NCBI GenBank assembly: GCA_001310455.1
Contig: BAXG01000044.1
Coordinates: 1 to 42,130 of the forward strand
Direction: 5' to 3'
From: Photobacterium sp. JCM 19050
GTDB lineage: Bacteria > Pseudomonadota > Gammaproteobacteria > Enterobacterales > Vibrionaceae
Length of the DNA stretch: 42,130 nucleotides
The translations under genes and the position numbers were made by a program. The notes under the pieces were generated by a model. It saw only the letters and a program-made list of their open reading frames with translations. It had not been told where the DNA came from and did no database searches. Every line of letters starts with the position of its first letter. Position 1 is the first letter of the stretch. This document shows positions 19,079 through 28,253 of this stretch, in pieces.

Positions 19079-19479
19079 GGCGTTGCCGTTTCTCTTAAAT
19101 GTTCGCGATGTGCGCGGAGGGCGCCCTAATAAATTCTCGGTGGTTACCGTCTATCCGGTCATTCAGAGGTTTGAGCGCACCAAAACACTCCCTGTCTGAC
19201 ATCATTTGGCTGCCTTTACCAAAACCTTGCAGCGACGATTACCCAAGAACTGATGTCGAATGCTGCTGATTTCAAGGTTTCAGGCAGACTTTTTTAAAGA
19301 AGGCATGTATTTATCCGCATGCCTTTAGAATTTGACGCCCTATAATAAGGGAAATTAGGTCTTAAGCCTATGTTCGAGAACAAACATGGGCGAAGCACCA
19401 AACTTTTTTAATTTTTCAGGTTTCTTTTTAAGCAACTTCAGGCAGTGCCGGGATAAGTCTCCGGGAATGGGGAAATAAA
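19079..19479. promoter_or_regulatory. secA-dciA divergent intergenic region
   Basis: This 401-base gap separates two divergently transcribed genes and should hold both promoters. The clearest structure is an 8-bp perfect hairpin AAGGCATG / CATGCCTT (19300-19307 and 19318-19325). A TATAAT at about 19342 (plus strand) lacks a good -35, and the complementary TATTAT serves as an equally weak minus-strand candidate. I found no secM-like arrest peptide ORF upstream of secA on the minus strand. The ribosome binding site of dciA (GGGGA) is at the right end. Confidence 0.5.
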
Positions 19480-19938
19480 ATGCGTAACCATAAACCCGAA
19501 TCAACCGACAAACTCATCACAGGCGGATTGCCACAGCAGATCCAACAGCGCGCAATGGCGATCTCCAGATTGAACAAAGCATTGCATGGCTGCCTTCCCG
19601 GTGATGCGGCAAACCATTGCCGGATCGCCAACTTCCGGGATGGGATCCTGGTGATCGAAGCTGAATCCCCATCGTGGGGAATGCGTCTGAACTTTGAAAG
19701 GATCAATTTGATCTCAGCCCTGCGCGCCGGTCCTCTGCCAAGCCTGATGAGCATTGAGGTTAAAGTAAACCCATCCGTTGCCAAACCCATAGCCAGAGAA
19801 GAAAAGCAGGCTAACCCAAGACAGATAAGCGACACAGCCGCAGCTTATCTTAAGATGGTGGCAGAAAATGCGCCGGACAAGGTGAAAGAACGGCTAGAGG
19901 CGATAGCAGCGTTAGCGAAGAGAAAGAACGGTATCTAG
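19480..19938 (+). CDS. dciA: DciA (DUF721), DnaB helicase loading factor
   Basis: DciA is the ancestral bacterial protein that promotes loading of the replicative helicase DnaB; phage-derived DnaC/DnaI loaders replaced it in E. coli and Bacillus. The 152-residue protein has a basic N-terminal DUF721 domain (about 10-110), with ISRLNKALHGCLPG, CRIANFRDGILVIEAESPSWGMRLNFER and the core helix, and a C-terminal tail rich in Ala, Lys and Glu that is disordered in the family. The length fits Vibrio DciA. The start is supported by GGGGA 6 bases upstream. It lies between secA and lpxC, the usual place in Vibrio and Pseudomonas. The assignment rests on sequence pattern and position. Confidence 0.87.
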   Translation: MRNHKPESTDKLITGGLPQQIQQRAMAISRLNKALHGCLPGDAANHCRIANFRDGILVIEAESPSWGMRLNFERINLISALRAGPLPSLMSIEVKVNPSVAKPIAREEKQANPRQISDTAAAYLKMVAENAPDKVKERLEAIAALAKRKNGI

Positions 19939-19978
19939 GTACCGGGATAAGACAGGCCAGATTCACCCGAAAAAACAA

Positions 19979-20003
19979 AAGCCATCGGTTCAACCGATGG
20001 CTT
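19979..20003. terminator. Bidirectional terminator between dciA and lpxC
   Basis: A perfect 10-bp stem (AAGCCATCGG / CCGATGGCTT) with a 5-base loop lies between the convergent dciA and lpxC genes. On the minus strand it is followed by UUUUGUUUUUU, a strong terminator for the dcw-lpxC transcript. On the plus strand the tract CTTCTCATTT is weaker. Confidence 0.9.
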
Positions 20004-20036
20004 CTCATTTCATTGAGCAATGTAACCGCGTAAGGC

Positions 20037-20951
20037 TTAAGCGAGCACCATACCCGGTTGGGCAAAAGCAACAGGGGTACGCTCATCTTCGTACGTTGCC
20101 CACTCCCAGGCTTCCTGATCAGCCAGCACTGCACGCAGAAGCTGGTTATTCAGGGCATGGCCTGACTTGTGAGCGCGGAATTCACCGATGATGTTGTGGC
20201 CACACATGTAGAGATCGCCGATAGCGTCCAGTACCTTGTGCTTAACAAACTCCTTGTCAAAACGCAGGCCATCTTCGTTCAGGATACGGTAATCATCCAA
20301 AACGATAGCGCAATCAAAGCTGCCACCCAGACACAGGTTTTGTGACTGGAGGTATTCGATATCACGCATAAAGCCAAAGGTACGCGCACGGCTAATCTGC
20401 TTGATAAATGACTGGCTGGAGAAGTCCATCAGCATGTGCTGGTCTTCACCGTCAATCGCCGGGTGATTGAAGTCAATCTTGAAATCCAGACGGAAGCCTT
20501 CAAAAGGTACCAGCTCCGCCCACTTATCTCCGTCTTCGATGCGAACAGGTTTCTTGATACGGACGAAACGCTTTGGTGCGCCCAGCGTCTCAATGCCTGC
20601 AGACTGAAGCAAGTAGATAAACGGACTGGCACTGCCATCCATAATAGGAATTTCAGGGGCATCTACTTCGATAATTACGTTGTCGATACCCATACCGGCG
20701 AGCGCAGCATTCAAGTGCTCAACAGTTGAAATACGTACGCCGGCGTCATTAACCAGCGCAGTACACAGCATGGTGTCTCGCACGTTTGCCGGATCGGCAG
20801 GAAAATCCACTGCTGGCTCCAGGTCAGTACGGCGATAGATAACACCTGTATTTGCGGCAGCAGGACGTAACGTCAAGGTAACTTTGCGACCTGAGTGCAA
20901 ACCTACGCCTGTCGTTTTGACGATACTTTTTAGTGTACGTTGTCTCATCAT
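20037..20951 (-). CDS. lpxC: UDP-3-O-acyl-N-acetylglucosamine deacetylase
   Basis: LpxC is the zinc deacetylase of the first committed step of lipid A synthesis. The 304-residue protein aligns throughout with the 305-residue E. coli enzyme: zinc ligands His79 (STVEHLNAALAG) and His238/Asp242 (HKVLDAIGD), plus APEIPIMDGSASPF and ISRARTFGFMRDIEYLQ. The C-terminus, VAFAQPGMVLA, resembles the E. coli tail (ending AVLA) that FtsH recognises for degradation, so regulated proteolysis is likely conserved. It follows ftsZ by 114 bases on the same strand and ends the cluster before a strong terminator. Confidence 0.97.
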   Translation of the reverse strand: MMRQRTLKSIVKTTGVGLHSGRKVTLTLRPAAANTGVIYRRTDLEPAVDFPADPANVRDTMLCTALVNDAGVRISTVEHLNAALAGMGIDNVIIEVDAPEIPIMDGSASPFIYLLQSAGIETLGAPKRFVRIKKPVRIEDGDKWAELVPFEGFRLDFKIDFNHPAIDGEDQHMLMDFSSQSFIKQISRARTFGFMRDIEYLQSQNLCLGGSFDCAIVLDDYRILNEDGLRFDKEFVKHKVLDAIGDLYMCGHNIIGEFRAHKSGHALNNQLLRAVLADQEAWEWATYEDERTPVAFAQPGMVLA

Positions 20952-21065
20952 CTGCTCATCTCAACTGAATTTCTAGTTTTGCGTGCAACATCAACCATTA
21001 CGCTGTCACACAAAGACATCGCGCAGTCTACCACGCTGTTGGTCACAAACCAAGCAGTGCCTGTA

Positions 21066-22256
21066 TTAATCTGCCTGCTTACGCAAAAACGCAGGGATAT
21101 CCAGATAATCGTGCTCTGCCTGTGGTTTAGGAGCCACATTGCTCGCCTGCTGAGGCTGGCTAACCGGTTCACGGTTAGTCACAGAAGCGGCAACATTTTG
21201 TCCTTGTTCACGTTCTTGCAAAGGCTGTGCCTGTTGCATTGGCTGAGCCGGTTTTTCCACTGGTTTGTTACTCTTTACCAGTGTAATTTCCGGTTTGCGC
21301 TCGTGACCAATACCGGTCGCAACAACAGTAACACGCAGCTCATCCTGCATTTCTGGGTCGAGTGATGTGCCGATAACCACGGTTGCATTGTCAGACGCAA
21401 AGGCCTTAACAGTGTTACCGACAGTTTCAAACTCGTCCAGACGCATGTCGAAGCCGGCTGTGATGTTAACCAGGACACCGCGCGCACCCGCCAGGTCGAT
21501 ATCTTCCAGCAGCGGGCTGGAAATCGCCATTTCGGCTGCTTCTTCTGCACGGTCTTCACCGGTTGCAACACCGCTGCCCATCATCGCGTGACCCATTTCA
21601 GACATCACGGTACGTACGTCTGCAAAGTCCACGTTGATGTGACCAGGGCGTGTAATCAGCTCAGCGATACCCTGAACCGCGTTCCGAAGTACATCATTGG
21701 CCTTGGCAAAGGCATCAAGAAGGGTGATACCACGACCCAGTACTTTCAGAAGCTTTTCGTTAGGAATGGTGATCAGTGAATCGACGTGCTTGGAAAGCTC
21801 TTCGATACCCTGCTCAGCAAACGCCAAACGTTTCTTACCTTCAAAGCTGAATGGCTTGGTAACAACCGCTACGGTCAAAATACCCAGCTCTTTTGCTACT
21901 TCAGCAATGATAGGTGCCGCACCTGTACCTGTACCGCCACCCATTCCGGCTGCGATAAATACCATATCGGCACCTTCGAGCTCAGCTTTAATGGCATCTC
22001 GATCTTCGTTCGCAGCTTCACGGCCAACCTGTGGGTTTGCACCCGCACCCAGACCTTTCGTGATACCTGCACCAATTTGGATCACAGTGCTGACACTGGT
22101 TTTACGCAGCGCTTGGGCGTCTGTGTTGACGGTGATGAAATCAACACCCTCAATTGACTCGCGCACCATATGCTCAACAGCGTTACCGCCGCCGCCACCT
22201 ACACCAATGACCTTAATGACTGCATCGTCAGACATTTCCATGATCGGTTCAAACAT
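21066..22256 (-). CDS. ftsZ: Cell division GTPase FtsZ
   Basis: FtsZ is the tubulin homologue that polymerises into the division ring. The 396-residue protein has the glycine loop GVGGGGGNAV (about 18-27), the tubulin signature GGGTGTG at 106-112, the T7 synergy loop NVDFADV at 208-214, a Gln/Pro-rich variable linker (about 325-380), and the C-terminal peptide DYLDIPAFLRKQAD that binds FtsA, ZipA and ZapD. The length is typical of Vibrio. It follows ftsA by 33 bases. Confidence 0.98.
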   Translation of the reverse strand: MFEPIMEMSDDAVIKVIGVGGGGGNAVEHMVRESIEGVDFITVNTDAQALRKTSVSTVIQIGAGITKGLGAGANPQVGREAANEDRDAIKAELEGADMVFIAAGMGGGTGTGAAPIIAEVAKELGILTVAVVTKPFSFEGKKRLAFAEQGIEELSKHVDSLITIPNEKLLKVLGRGITLLDAFAKANDVLRNAVQGIAELITRPGHINVDFADVRTVMSEMGHAMMGSGVATGEDRAEEAAEMAISSPLLEDIDLAGARGVLVNITAGFDMRLDEFETVGNTVKAFASDNATVVIGTSLDPEMQDELRVTVVATGIGHERKPEITLVKSNKPVEKPAQPMQQAQPLQEREQGQNVAASVTNREPVSQPQQASNVAPKPQAEHDYLDIPAFLRKQAD

Positions 22257-22289
22257 AAGTTCTCTCCGTAGTTCCTGTTCGCATCAGGT

Positions 22290-23546
22290 TTAAAATTCTT
22301 TCTTAATCCAACTACTGAGCTTACTGAATACACTTGAGACAGTGCGTTTCTGCTCAGGTTCATGATTTTCCGCTAAAATGTTGTCCCTGCCATACTGCAG
22401 CAGTCCAACTGCTGTTGCGTAATAAGGGGCCTGGACATAATCCGTCAGACCAGTCACACCGATTGGCTGCCCAACCCGTACCTGGTTCTGTACCACCCGT
22501 TCCGCGCACTCTACCAAACCGTGCATTTGTGATGCCCCACCGGTAATCACAATGCCAGCGGCAAGATGGTGCTTTATTCCTTCCTGGCGCAGTTTTGCCT
22601 GCACACCGAGAATTTTTTGATTTACCAGGCCCATAAGCTCGGTACAGCGAGGCTCAATGACCTCTGCCAGTGTCTGGCGTTGCAGCGTCCTTGAAGGACG
22701 ACCTCCGACACTAGGCACGTTTACTTTGGCATCTTTGCTGACCATTTCGCTCAGCGCACAGCCGTATTTAACTTTGATTTCTTCTGCATCACTCAGCGGT
22801 GTGCCGAAGGCATACGCGATATCGCTGGTGATCACGTTTCCGGCGTATGGAATGACCTCCGCATGGCGCAGTGCACCACCAGTCCAGATTGCCAGGTCCA
22901 TGGTGCCGCCGCCGATATCAACCACGCACACACCCAGCTCTTTTTCATCCTGGGTGACAACCGCATTGCTGGCAGACAACCCGGAGAAAATCAGCTGATC
23001 GACTTTGAGGTTGCAACGCTCTACTGCCTTTTCGATATTTCGCGCCGTATCGTTGTGGCAGGTAATCAGGTGAACGCTGGCCTCCATCCGGACGCCGGAT
23101 AAACCAATCGGGTTTCGGATCCCCTCTTGGTAATCAATCTTGTATTCCTGCGGAATAACGTGCAGAACACGGTATTCGTCACTGATCTTTACCGATTTCG
23201 CGGTATGAATAACATTGTCTACATCGTCTTGTGTCACCTCTTCGTCAGAGATGGTACCCATGCCGCGTTCTGTCTGGCAGTGAATATGCTTGCCTGACAG
23301 CGACAGGTAGACAGAACTGATCTGGCAATCCGCCATGATCTCTGCTTCATTGACTGCACGCTGAACTGACTTGACCACAGATTCGAGATCGTTAACACCA
23401 CCTTTGTCCATTCCACGTGAAGGACTGCTGCCAAGGCCGATTACATTAATCTGACCATCGGGCAGAACTTCACTGACCAGAACCGAAACCTTTGAAGTTC
23501 CGATATCCAATCCGACAATCAGTGATTTGTCAGTCGCCTTGTTCAT
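22290..23546 (-). CDS. ftsA: Cell division protein FtsA
   Basis: FtsA is the actin-like ATPase that tethers FtsZ filaments to the membrane and recruits later divisome proteins. The 418-residue protein shows the phosphate-1 motif LDIGTSKVSV, the 1C subdomain, the phosphate-2 motif VVDIGGGTMDLA, the adenosine motif VITGGASQMHG, and the C-terminal amphipathic membrane helix FSKLSSWIKKEF. The length is close to E. coli FtsA (420). It starts 12 bases after ftsQ. Confidence 0.97.
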   Translation of the reverse strand: MNKATDKSLIVGLDIGTSKVSVLVSEVLPDGQINVIGLGSSPSRGMDKGGVNDLESVVKSVQRAVNEAEIMADCQISSVYLSLSGKHIHCQTERGMGTISDEEVTQDDVDNVIHTAKSVKISDEYRVLHVIPQEYKIDYQEGIRNPIGLSGVRMEASVHLITCHNDTARNIEKAVERCNLKVDQLIFSGLSASNAVVTQDEKELGVCVVDIGGGTMDLAIWTGGALRHAEVIPYAGNVITSDIAYAFGTPLSDAEEIKVKYGCALSEMVSKDAKVNVPSVGGRPSRTLQRQTLAEVIEPRCTELMGLVNQKILGVQAKLRQEGIKHHLAAGIVITGGASQMHGLVECAERVVQNQVRVGQPIGVTGLTDYVQAPYYATAVGLLQYGRDNILAENHEPEQKRTVSSVFSKLSSWIKKEF

Positions 23547-23558
23547 TAGCGCAATCTC

Positions 23559-24317
23559 TTATTCTTGTTCCGGGTTGTGCTTCCAGCCAACGGCAGCACC
23601 GGTGTCATAACGTAAATCAATGTATTCAATCGGCCGTCCTTTTGCCTCAATATCCCCGAGAAGGTCTCCCAGACGGTGCAGGCGGTTAGCCCGGTCAACG
23701 CGTCCAAGTTCTATCCGTGTTCCTTTAGCCGTTACCAGCTTCCAGGATCGGCGGGTATTTAATGCCAGGCTTGCAACCTCTATACCGTATGGTTTGAGGA
23801 TGTTTTCTGCATCCTGCCAGGCATCCATCACTTCTTTTTCTGTCCCCTTCGGCCCGTAGAGCTTCACCATGGGCTTTTGAACATCAGAGACATTCGCCGG
23901 GAACACCTCGGCGTCGGGGTCAACCAGCGCATAATCATTCCAAATCGCAGCCGGTTTAAATTCGGTGATAAACACCTTGAGCAGATCCGGCCATTGTTTC
24001 CTCACCGACACCTGCTTTACCCAGGGGAGCTGCTCCACAGCATGTTGGACAGCATTGACGTCCTGGGTCATAAAACTTCCCAACGGGGCGAGCCTTAATA
24101 CGGCATCCCGCACTTCGGTTGAAGACACATGTTTGTGCTGGCCTTCAACCACCAGTTGGGAGAGGGGCATTCTCTGGCCATCTGTCATCCACGAAAGCGT
24201 GCTGCTGATACCCCAGAAAACGGCCACCAGTACGACAACCAGAAACACCAAACCACCCCAGTGTGTCCAGGCACACGAGGATGGCATTTCTGATTGTTCA
24301 GCAGTCATTTCTGTCAT
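23559..24317 (-). CDS. ftsQ: Cell division protein FtsQ
   Basis: FtsQ is a bitopic inner-membrane protein that bridges early and late divisome proteins and binds the FtsB-FtsL pair. The 252-residue protein has a short cytoplasmic N-terminus, one membrane segment (GGLVFLVVVLVAVFWGISS, about 21-39), a POTRA domain (about 52-122, from LSQLVVEG), and the periplasmic beta domain. The length fits FtsQ (E. coli 276). It is the first gene behind the promoter at 24384-24412, and ddlB, which lies immediately upstream in E. coli, is absent. Confidence 0.95.
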   Translation of the reverse strand: MTEMTAEQSEMPSSCAWTHWGGLVFLVVVLVAVFWGISSTLSWMTDGQRMPLSQLVVEGQHKHVSSTEVRDAVLRLAPLGSFMTQDVNAVQHAVEQLPWVKQVSVRKQWPDLLKVFITEFKPAAIWNDYALVDPDAEVFPANVSDVQKPMVKLYGPKGTEKEVMDAWQDAENILKPYGIEVASLALNTRRSWKLVTAKGTRIELGRVDRANRLHRLGDLLGDIEAKGRPIEYIDLRYDTGAAVGWKHNPEQE

Positions 24318-24522
24318 GTTGTGCTGCTAACGCCCTATGTTTTCAGCAATGACCCGCTCATTTCTCTCAAGCAAAGTTGAGCGATTATAGCGTGGTCTAC
24401 CCCCAATGTAAGTGCTCAATCACCGATTGAGCGGTTAAGATTCCATAAAATGACGAAAACGATTAAATTTCCACCATTACACACTGTTTTTCGTCCCCTG
24501 TCGCCAGGGGATTGAACAAAAA
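24318..24522 (-). other. murC-ftsQ spacer (ddlB absent)
   Basis: This gap of 205 bases contains the ftsQ promoter and a short hairpin CCCCTG / CAGGGG (24495-24510) 13 bases past the murC stop. The hairpin has no U tract on the minus strand. There is no trace of a D-Ala-D-Ala ligase, so ddl must be elsewhere on the chromosome. Confidence 0.7.
24384..24412 (-). promoter_or_regulatory. ftsQAZ promoter
   Basis: The minus strand carries a perfect -10 TATAAT (24384-24389) exactly 17 bases from CTTACA (24407-24412), which matches the -35 consensus at 4 of 6 positions. It lies in the 205-base gap between murC and ftsQ, with the predicted start about 60 bases before ftsQ. In E. coli the ftsQAZ promoters lie inside ddlB and ftsQ; here the ddlB space is replaced by this spacer. 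Confidence 0.7.
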
Positions 24523-25985
24523 TCAGGACAGTGCAGCCAGTGCCTCACGGTCCAATTCTGTCTTAGCTAAGTTCCGAGCCAGCTTGCTGATGTCACCGGC
24601 GCCCTGCGCCAGCACCAAATCTCCCGCTTGAACCACATTGGCCAGTGCAGCAGGCAATGCTTCGGGCTCTGGAACAAAAATCGGATCCAGCTTTCCGCGG
24701 CCGCGAATGGTGCGGCACAGGCTGCGGCTGTCCGCCCCGGCAATCGGTGCTTCACCGGCGGCGTACACATCCAGCATCAGCAACACGTCCACCTGTTCGA
24801 GCACATGGGCAAAATCATCATAGAGATCCCGGGTCCGGCTATAGCGGTGTGGCTGGAATACCATCACCAGACGGCGATCCGGCCATCCGGCGCGAGCTGC
24901 CTGGATGGTCACATCCACTTCACTCGGGTGATGACCGTAATCGTCCACCAGCATCACATCGCCATCGTCAATGTTAAACACACCGAGCTGGTCAAAGCGG
25001 CGACCCGTGCCTTCAAAGCTTGCGAGGGCAGACAGAATTGCAGCGTCATCGACATGCTCTTCTGAGGCAACGGCAATCGCGGCTGACGCGTTGAGTGCGT
25101 TGTGACGACCGGGGATATTCAGTTCAATATCCAGCGCCGGCTTGTCTTTGCGGTGAACAGTAAACAGGCCACGTTGTCCTTCCTGGCGGTAATTTGAAAT
25201 ACGAACATCCGCATCTTCAGAAAAACCGTAAGTAATAATCTGGCGTCCGATTCGCGGCAACAGCTCACGCACCACAGGATCGTCTACACACATCACAGCC
25301 AGGCCATAAAACGGCAGGTTGTGCAGGAAATCGACAAAGGTCTGCTTCAGGATTTCAAAATCACCCTGGTAGGTGTCCATGTGGTCGGCTTCGATATTCG
25401 TCACCACACTCACCATTGGCTGGAGATGCAGGAAAGACGCATCACTTTCATCCGCTTCAGCAATAAAGAAACGGCTGCAGCCAAGGCGTGCATTGGTACC
25501 GGCACTTTTCACCAGGCCACCGTTTACAAAGGTCGGATCCAGTCCAGCTTCAGAGTAAATCTGGGTAATCAGGGCGGTCGTTGTTGTTTTACCGTGGGTA
25601 CCGGCAACGGCAATACCGTGACGGTAGCGCATCAGTTCGGCCAGCATTTCTGCCCGGCGGACAACGGGGACTCGCATTTCCTGCGCAGCAAGCAACTCCG
25701 GGTTGTCTGCTTTGATGGCTGTGGAAACAACCACTACGCTGGCACCGGCGACGTTTTCCGGCGCATGGCCGATAAAGATAGAGGCACCTTTGGCAGCCAG
25801 GCGCTCGGTTACCGCATTTTCACCCAGGTCAGAACCGCTGACCTTGTACCTTCGTTGACCAGCACTTCGGCAATACCGCTCATGCCGGCACCACCGATGC
25901 CGACAAAGTGAATACGTTCAACCCGGCGCATTTCCGGCACCATGGTGCGTATCTTGGCGAGCTGTTGACTGTCGAGTTTACCCAT
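24523..25985 (-). CDS. murC: UDP-N-acetylmuramate-L-alanine ligase (one frameshift)
   Basis: MurC adds L-Ala to UDP-MurNAc using ATP. The true start is the ATG at 25985 (MGKLDSQQLAKIRT), followed by RIHFVGIGGAGMSGIAE. One base is missing at about 25848 (GGTTACAAG lost a T), near residue 46. The frame then continues through the P-loop GTHGKTTTTA, EADESDASFLHL, and the C-terminal DDYGHHPSEV and FQPHRYSRTRDLYDDF. Corrected length is 487 residues (E. coli 491). GGAATG lies just upstream of the start. The murG stop is 19 bases before the start, consistent with one operon. Confidence 0.95.
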
Positions 25986-26004
25986 TACTACATTCCAACC
26001 AGTT

Positions 26005-27070
26005 TTAGTTCGCTACCGCTTTAATCGCGTCAGCAACACGTTCATCCGCGTCTGTGATTGCCTGCTGCCTGGCCTTCATTGCCATCATCAGCAGCGCGTT
26101 GCGATCCAGCCCGTTTACCTGTTCAGCCAGGCAGGCCGCCGTTAAGTCTTGCTGTTCAATCATCAGGCTGCACCGTTGGCAACCAGATGGTCAGCATTGA
26201 GCGCCTGCTGGCGATCCTTATGCATAAAAGGCACAAAAATAGCAGCGAGGCCTGCCGCTGAGAGCTCTGACACTGTCAGGGCGCCGGAGCGGCAGATAAT
26301 AAGATCTGCCCAAGCATAAGCTTCAGACACATCTTTAATGAATTCTGTCACCCGGCTTCTACGCCAGCCGCATCATAGCGAGCCTTCGTATCTGCCTCGT
26401 TACCCTTGCCGGCCTGGTGCCAGATTTCAGCCTTTTCGCTGAAAAGGGCAGCCGCTTCCGGCACAGTGTGGTTGAGGACTCTTGCCCCCTGGCTGCCCCC
26501 CATTACCAGGATGCGAACCGGGCCTTCCCGCTCTGCCATCCTGACTTGAGGTTCAGGCAATGCCACCACGTCTTCCCGGACAGGGTTACCGACAACCGGC
26601 GCATCCTTAAATGCCCCCGGGAATGCCTGCATCACTCTTGATGCAATTTTTGCCAGCATCCGGTTTGTCAGCCCCGCCACGGCATTTTGCTCGTGAAGGA
26701 CAACCGGGATATTGTTAATCCAGGCAGCTACGCCGCCCGGGCCGCTTACGTAGCCGCCCATGCCAAGTACGGCATCCGGCTTCCACGCAGCAATATAACG
26801 TCTCGCCTGCATCACTGCTTTGGCGACGGTCAAAGGCGCTGTCAGTTTACGCATCACCCCTTGACCGACCACACCTTTTACTTCAATAAAATCAATGTCT
26901 ATACCGTGCTGTGGAACCAGGTCAGCTTCCATTCGGTCTGCGGTTCCCAGCCAACGGATTTCCCAGCCCTCTTCGCGGAGCTTCTTTGCAACGGCCAGCC
27001 CGGGGAAAACATGCCCGCCGGTACCACCAGCCATTACCAACAACCGTTTTGACTTCTTGGCCTCAGTCAT
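26005..27070 (-). CDS. murG: UDP-GlcNAc transferase MurG (two frameshifts)
   Basis: MurG adds GlcNAc to lipid I to form lipid II on the inner leaflet of the membrane. The N-terminal domain has GGTGGHVFPGLAVA and GMGGYVSGPGG, then LHEQNAVAGLTNR and MGGSQGAR. Two bases are missing. A run of G has lost one near 26352 (restoring EAGVTEFIKDVSEAYAWADLIICRSGALT), and another base is lost near 26167 (restoring NGAALMIEQQDLTAA). The real stop is TAA at 26005-26007. The corrected protein is 355 residues, the same as E. coli. It overlaps ftsW by 8 bases. Confidence 0.95.
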
Positions 27071-28253
27071 TATTTCTCAATCTTTGGTGCGCCTGTGCCG
27101 TTGCAAGGCGGAATTCGTAATCAATGCGCAGCAAAATAGCCACTGCGGCAGACATAATAAACAAGCTTGAGCCACCGTAACTGACCAGAGGCAGCGTCAG
27201 ACCCTTGGTCGGGACAATGCCCGCTGCTGCACCCACGTTAACCAGGCTCTGGAAGGCAAACCAGATTCCAATACCGAAAGCAAGGAACCCGGAAAACAGC
27301 CGGTCATGTTCAAGGCAGCGTTTGCCAATCATCAGGGCTTTAAACACCAGCGCAAACACCATCAGCAATATCAGGGTCACACCAACGAAACCGAGCTCTT
27401 CACCCACCACCGCAAACACGAAGTCGGTGTGCGCTTCGGGCAGGTACTCAAGCTTCTGTATCGAGTTCCCCAGCCCCTGGCCAAAAATTTCCCCCCGGCC
27501 AAATGCCATCAGCGATTGGGTGAGCTGGTAGCCGCTGCCAAATGGGTCTTTCCACGGGTCAAGGAAGGCAGTAACACGTGCCACACGGTAAGGCTCTGCA
27601 AGGATTGCCGCAGCGACAAGAGCCACACCGGTCAGCAACAGGGCGATAAATTGCCACAGTTTTGCCCCGGCGATAAATAACATGCCAACAGTAGTGACGA
27701 ACATCACAACCGCAGAGCCCAGGTCCGGCTGCAACAACAGCAGGAAGGCCATAATCGACAGGACACCGAGCGGTTTCACAAAGCCACGGAGACGCTCACG
27801 TACTTCGCCGTGGCGTCGCACCAGGTAACCGGCCATAAACAAAAACAGTGACAGTTTGGCAAGCTCGGCCGGCTGGAAATTGATAACGCCAAGTGGCAGC
27901 CAGCGAACCGCACCGTTTACCGACCGGCCAACCACCAGAACCGCCAGCAAAAGGACGATAGAGCCAATCAGCATCGGGCCACTGAGTTGCTGCCAGCGAA
28001 ACAGGGGAATGCGCAGACAAAAACATGCCAGCGCCAGGGCACCCACCAGGTAAACTCCGTGTCGGATGGCAAACAGGAACGGCGCGTCAGCAAGACGGGT
28101 GGCTACCGGAATGGACGCCGAGCTTACCATCACCAGCCCGGTCATCATCAGGCCGAAGGAAAGCCACACCAATTGGCGGTCATAAAGCACTGCCGGAGCC
28201 GGCGTTGCTTTGGCATTAATTTTCTCGACCAGACCACCAATCCACTGTCGCAT
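27063..28253 (-). CDS. ftsW: Peptidoglycan glycosyltransferase FtsW (SEDS)
   Basis: FtsW is the SEDS polymerase that makes septal glycan strands with FtsI. The 396-residue protein has about ten hydrophobic segments, the SEDS motifs GLVMVSSAS, NFQPAELAKL, LLQPDLGSA and EYLPEAHTDFVF, and the C-terminal signature PLVSYGGSSL. The C-terminus is basic. The start shares a base with the murD stop (TAATG), indicating coupling, and the end overlaps murG. Confidence 0.96.
   Translation of the reverse strand: MRQWIGGLVEKINAKATPAPAVLYDRQLVWLSFGLMMTGLVMVSSASIPVATRLADAPFLFAIRHGVYLVGALALACFCLRIPLFRWQQLSGPMLIGSIVLLLAVLVVGRSVNGAVRWLPLGVINFQPAELAKLSLFLFMAGYLVRRHGEVRERLRGFVKPLGVLSIMAFLLLLQPDLGSAVVMFVTTVGMLFIAGAKLWQFIALLLTGVALVAAAILAEPYRVARVTAFLDPWKDPFGSGYQLTQSLMAFGRGEIFGQGLGNSIQKLEYLPEAHTDFVFAVVGEELGFVGVTLILLMVFALVFKALMIGKRCLEHDRLFSGFLAFGIGIWFAFQSLVNVGAAAGIVPTKGLTLPLVSYGGSSLFIMSAAVAILLRIDYEFRLATAQAHQRLRNND

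Noticed and set aside
19201..19400. A SecM- or VemP-like arrest peptide upstream of secA.
   Set aside because: I translated the minus strand of the gap and saw only very short ORFs, with no signal peptide and no arrest motif near the secA start.
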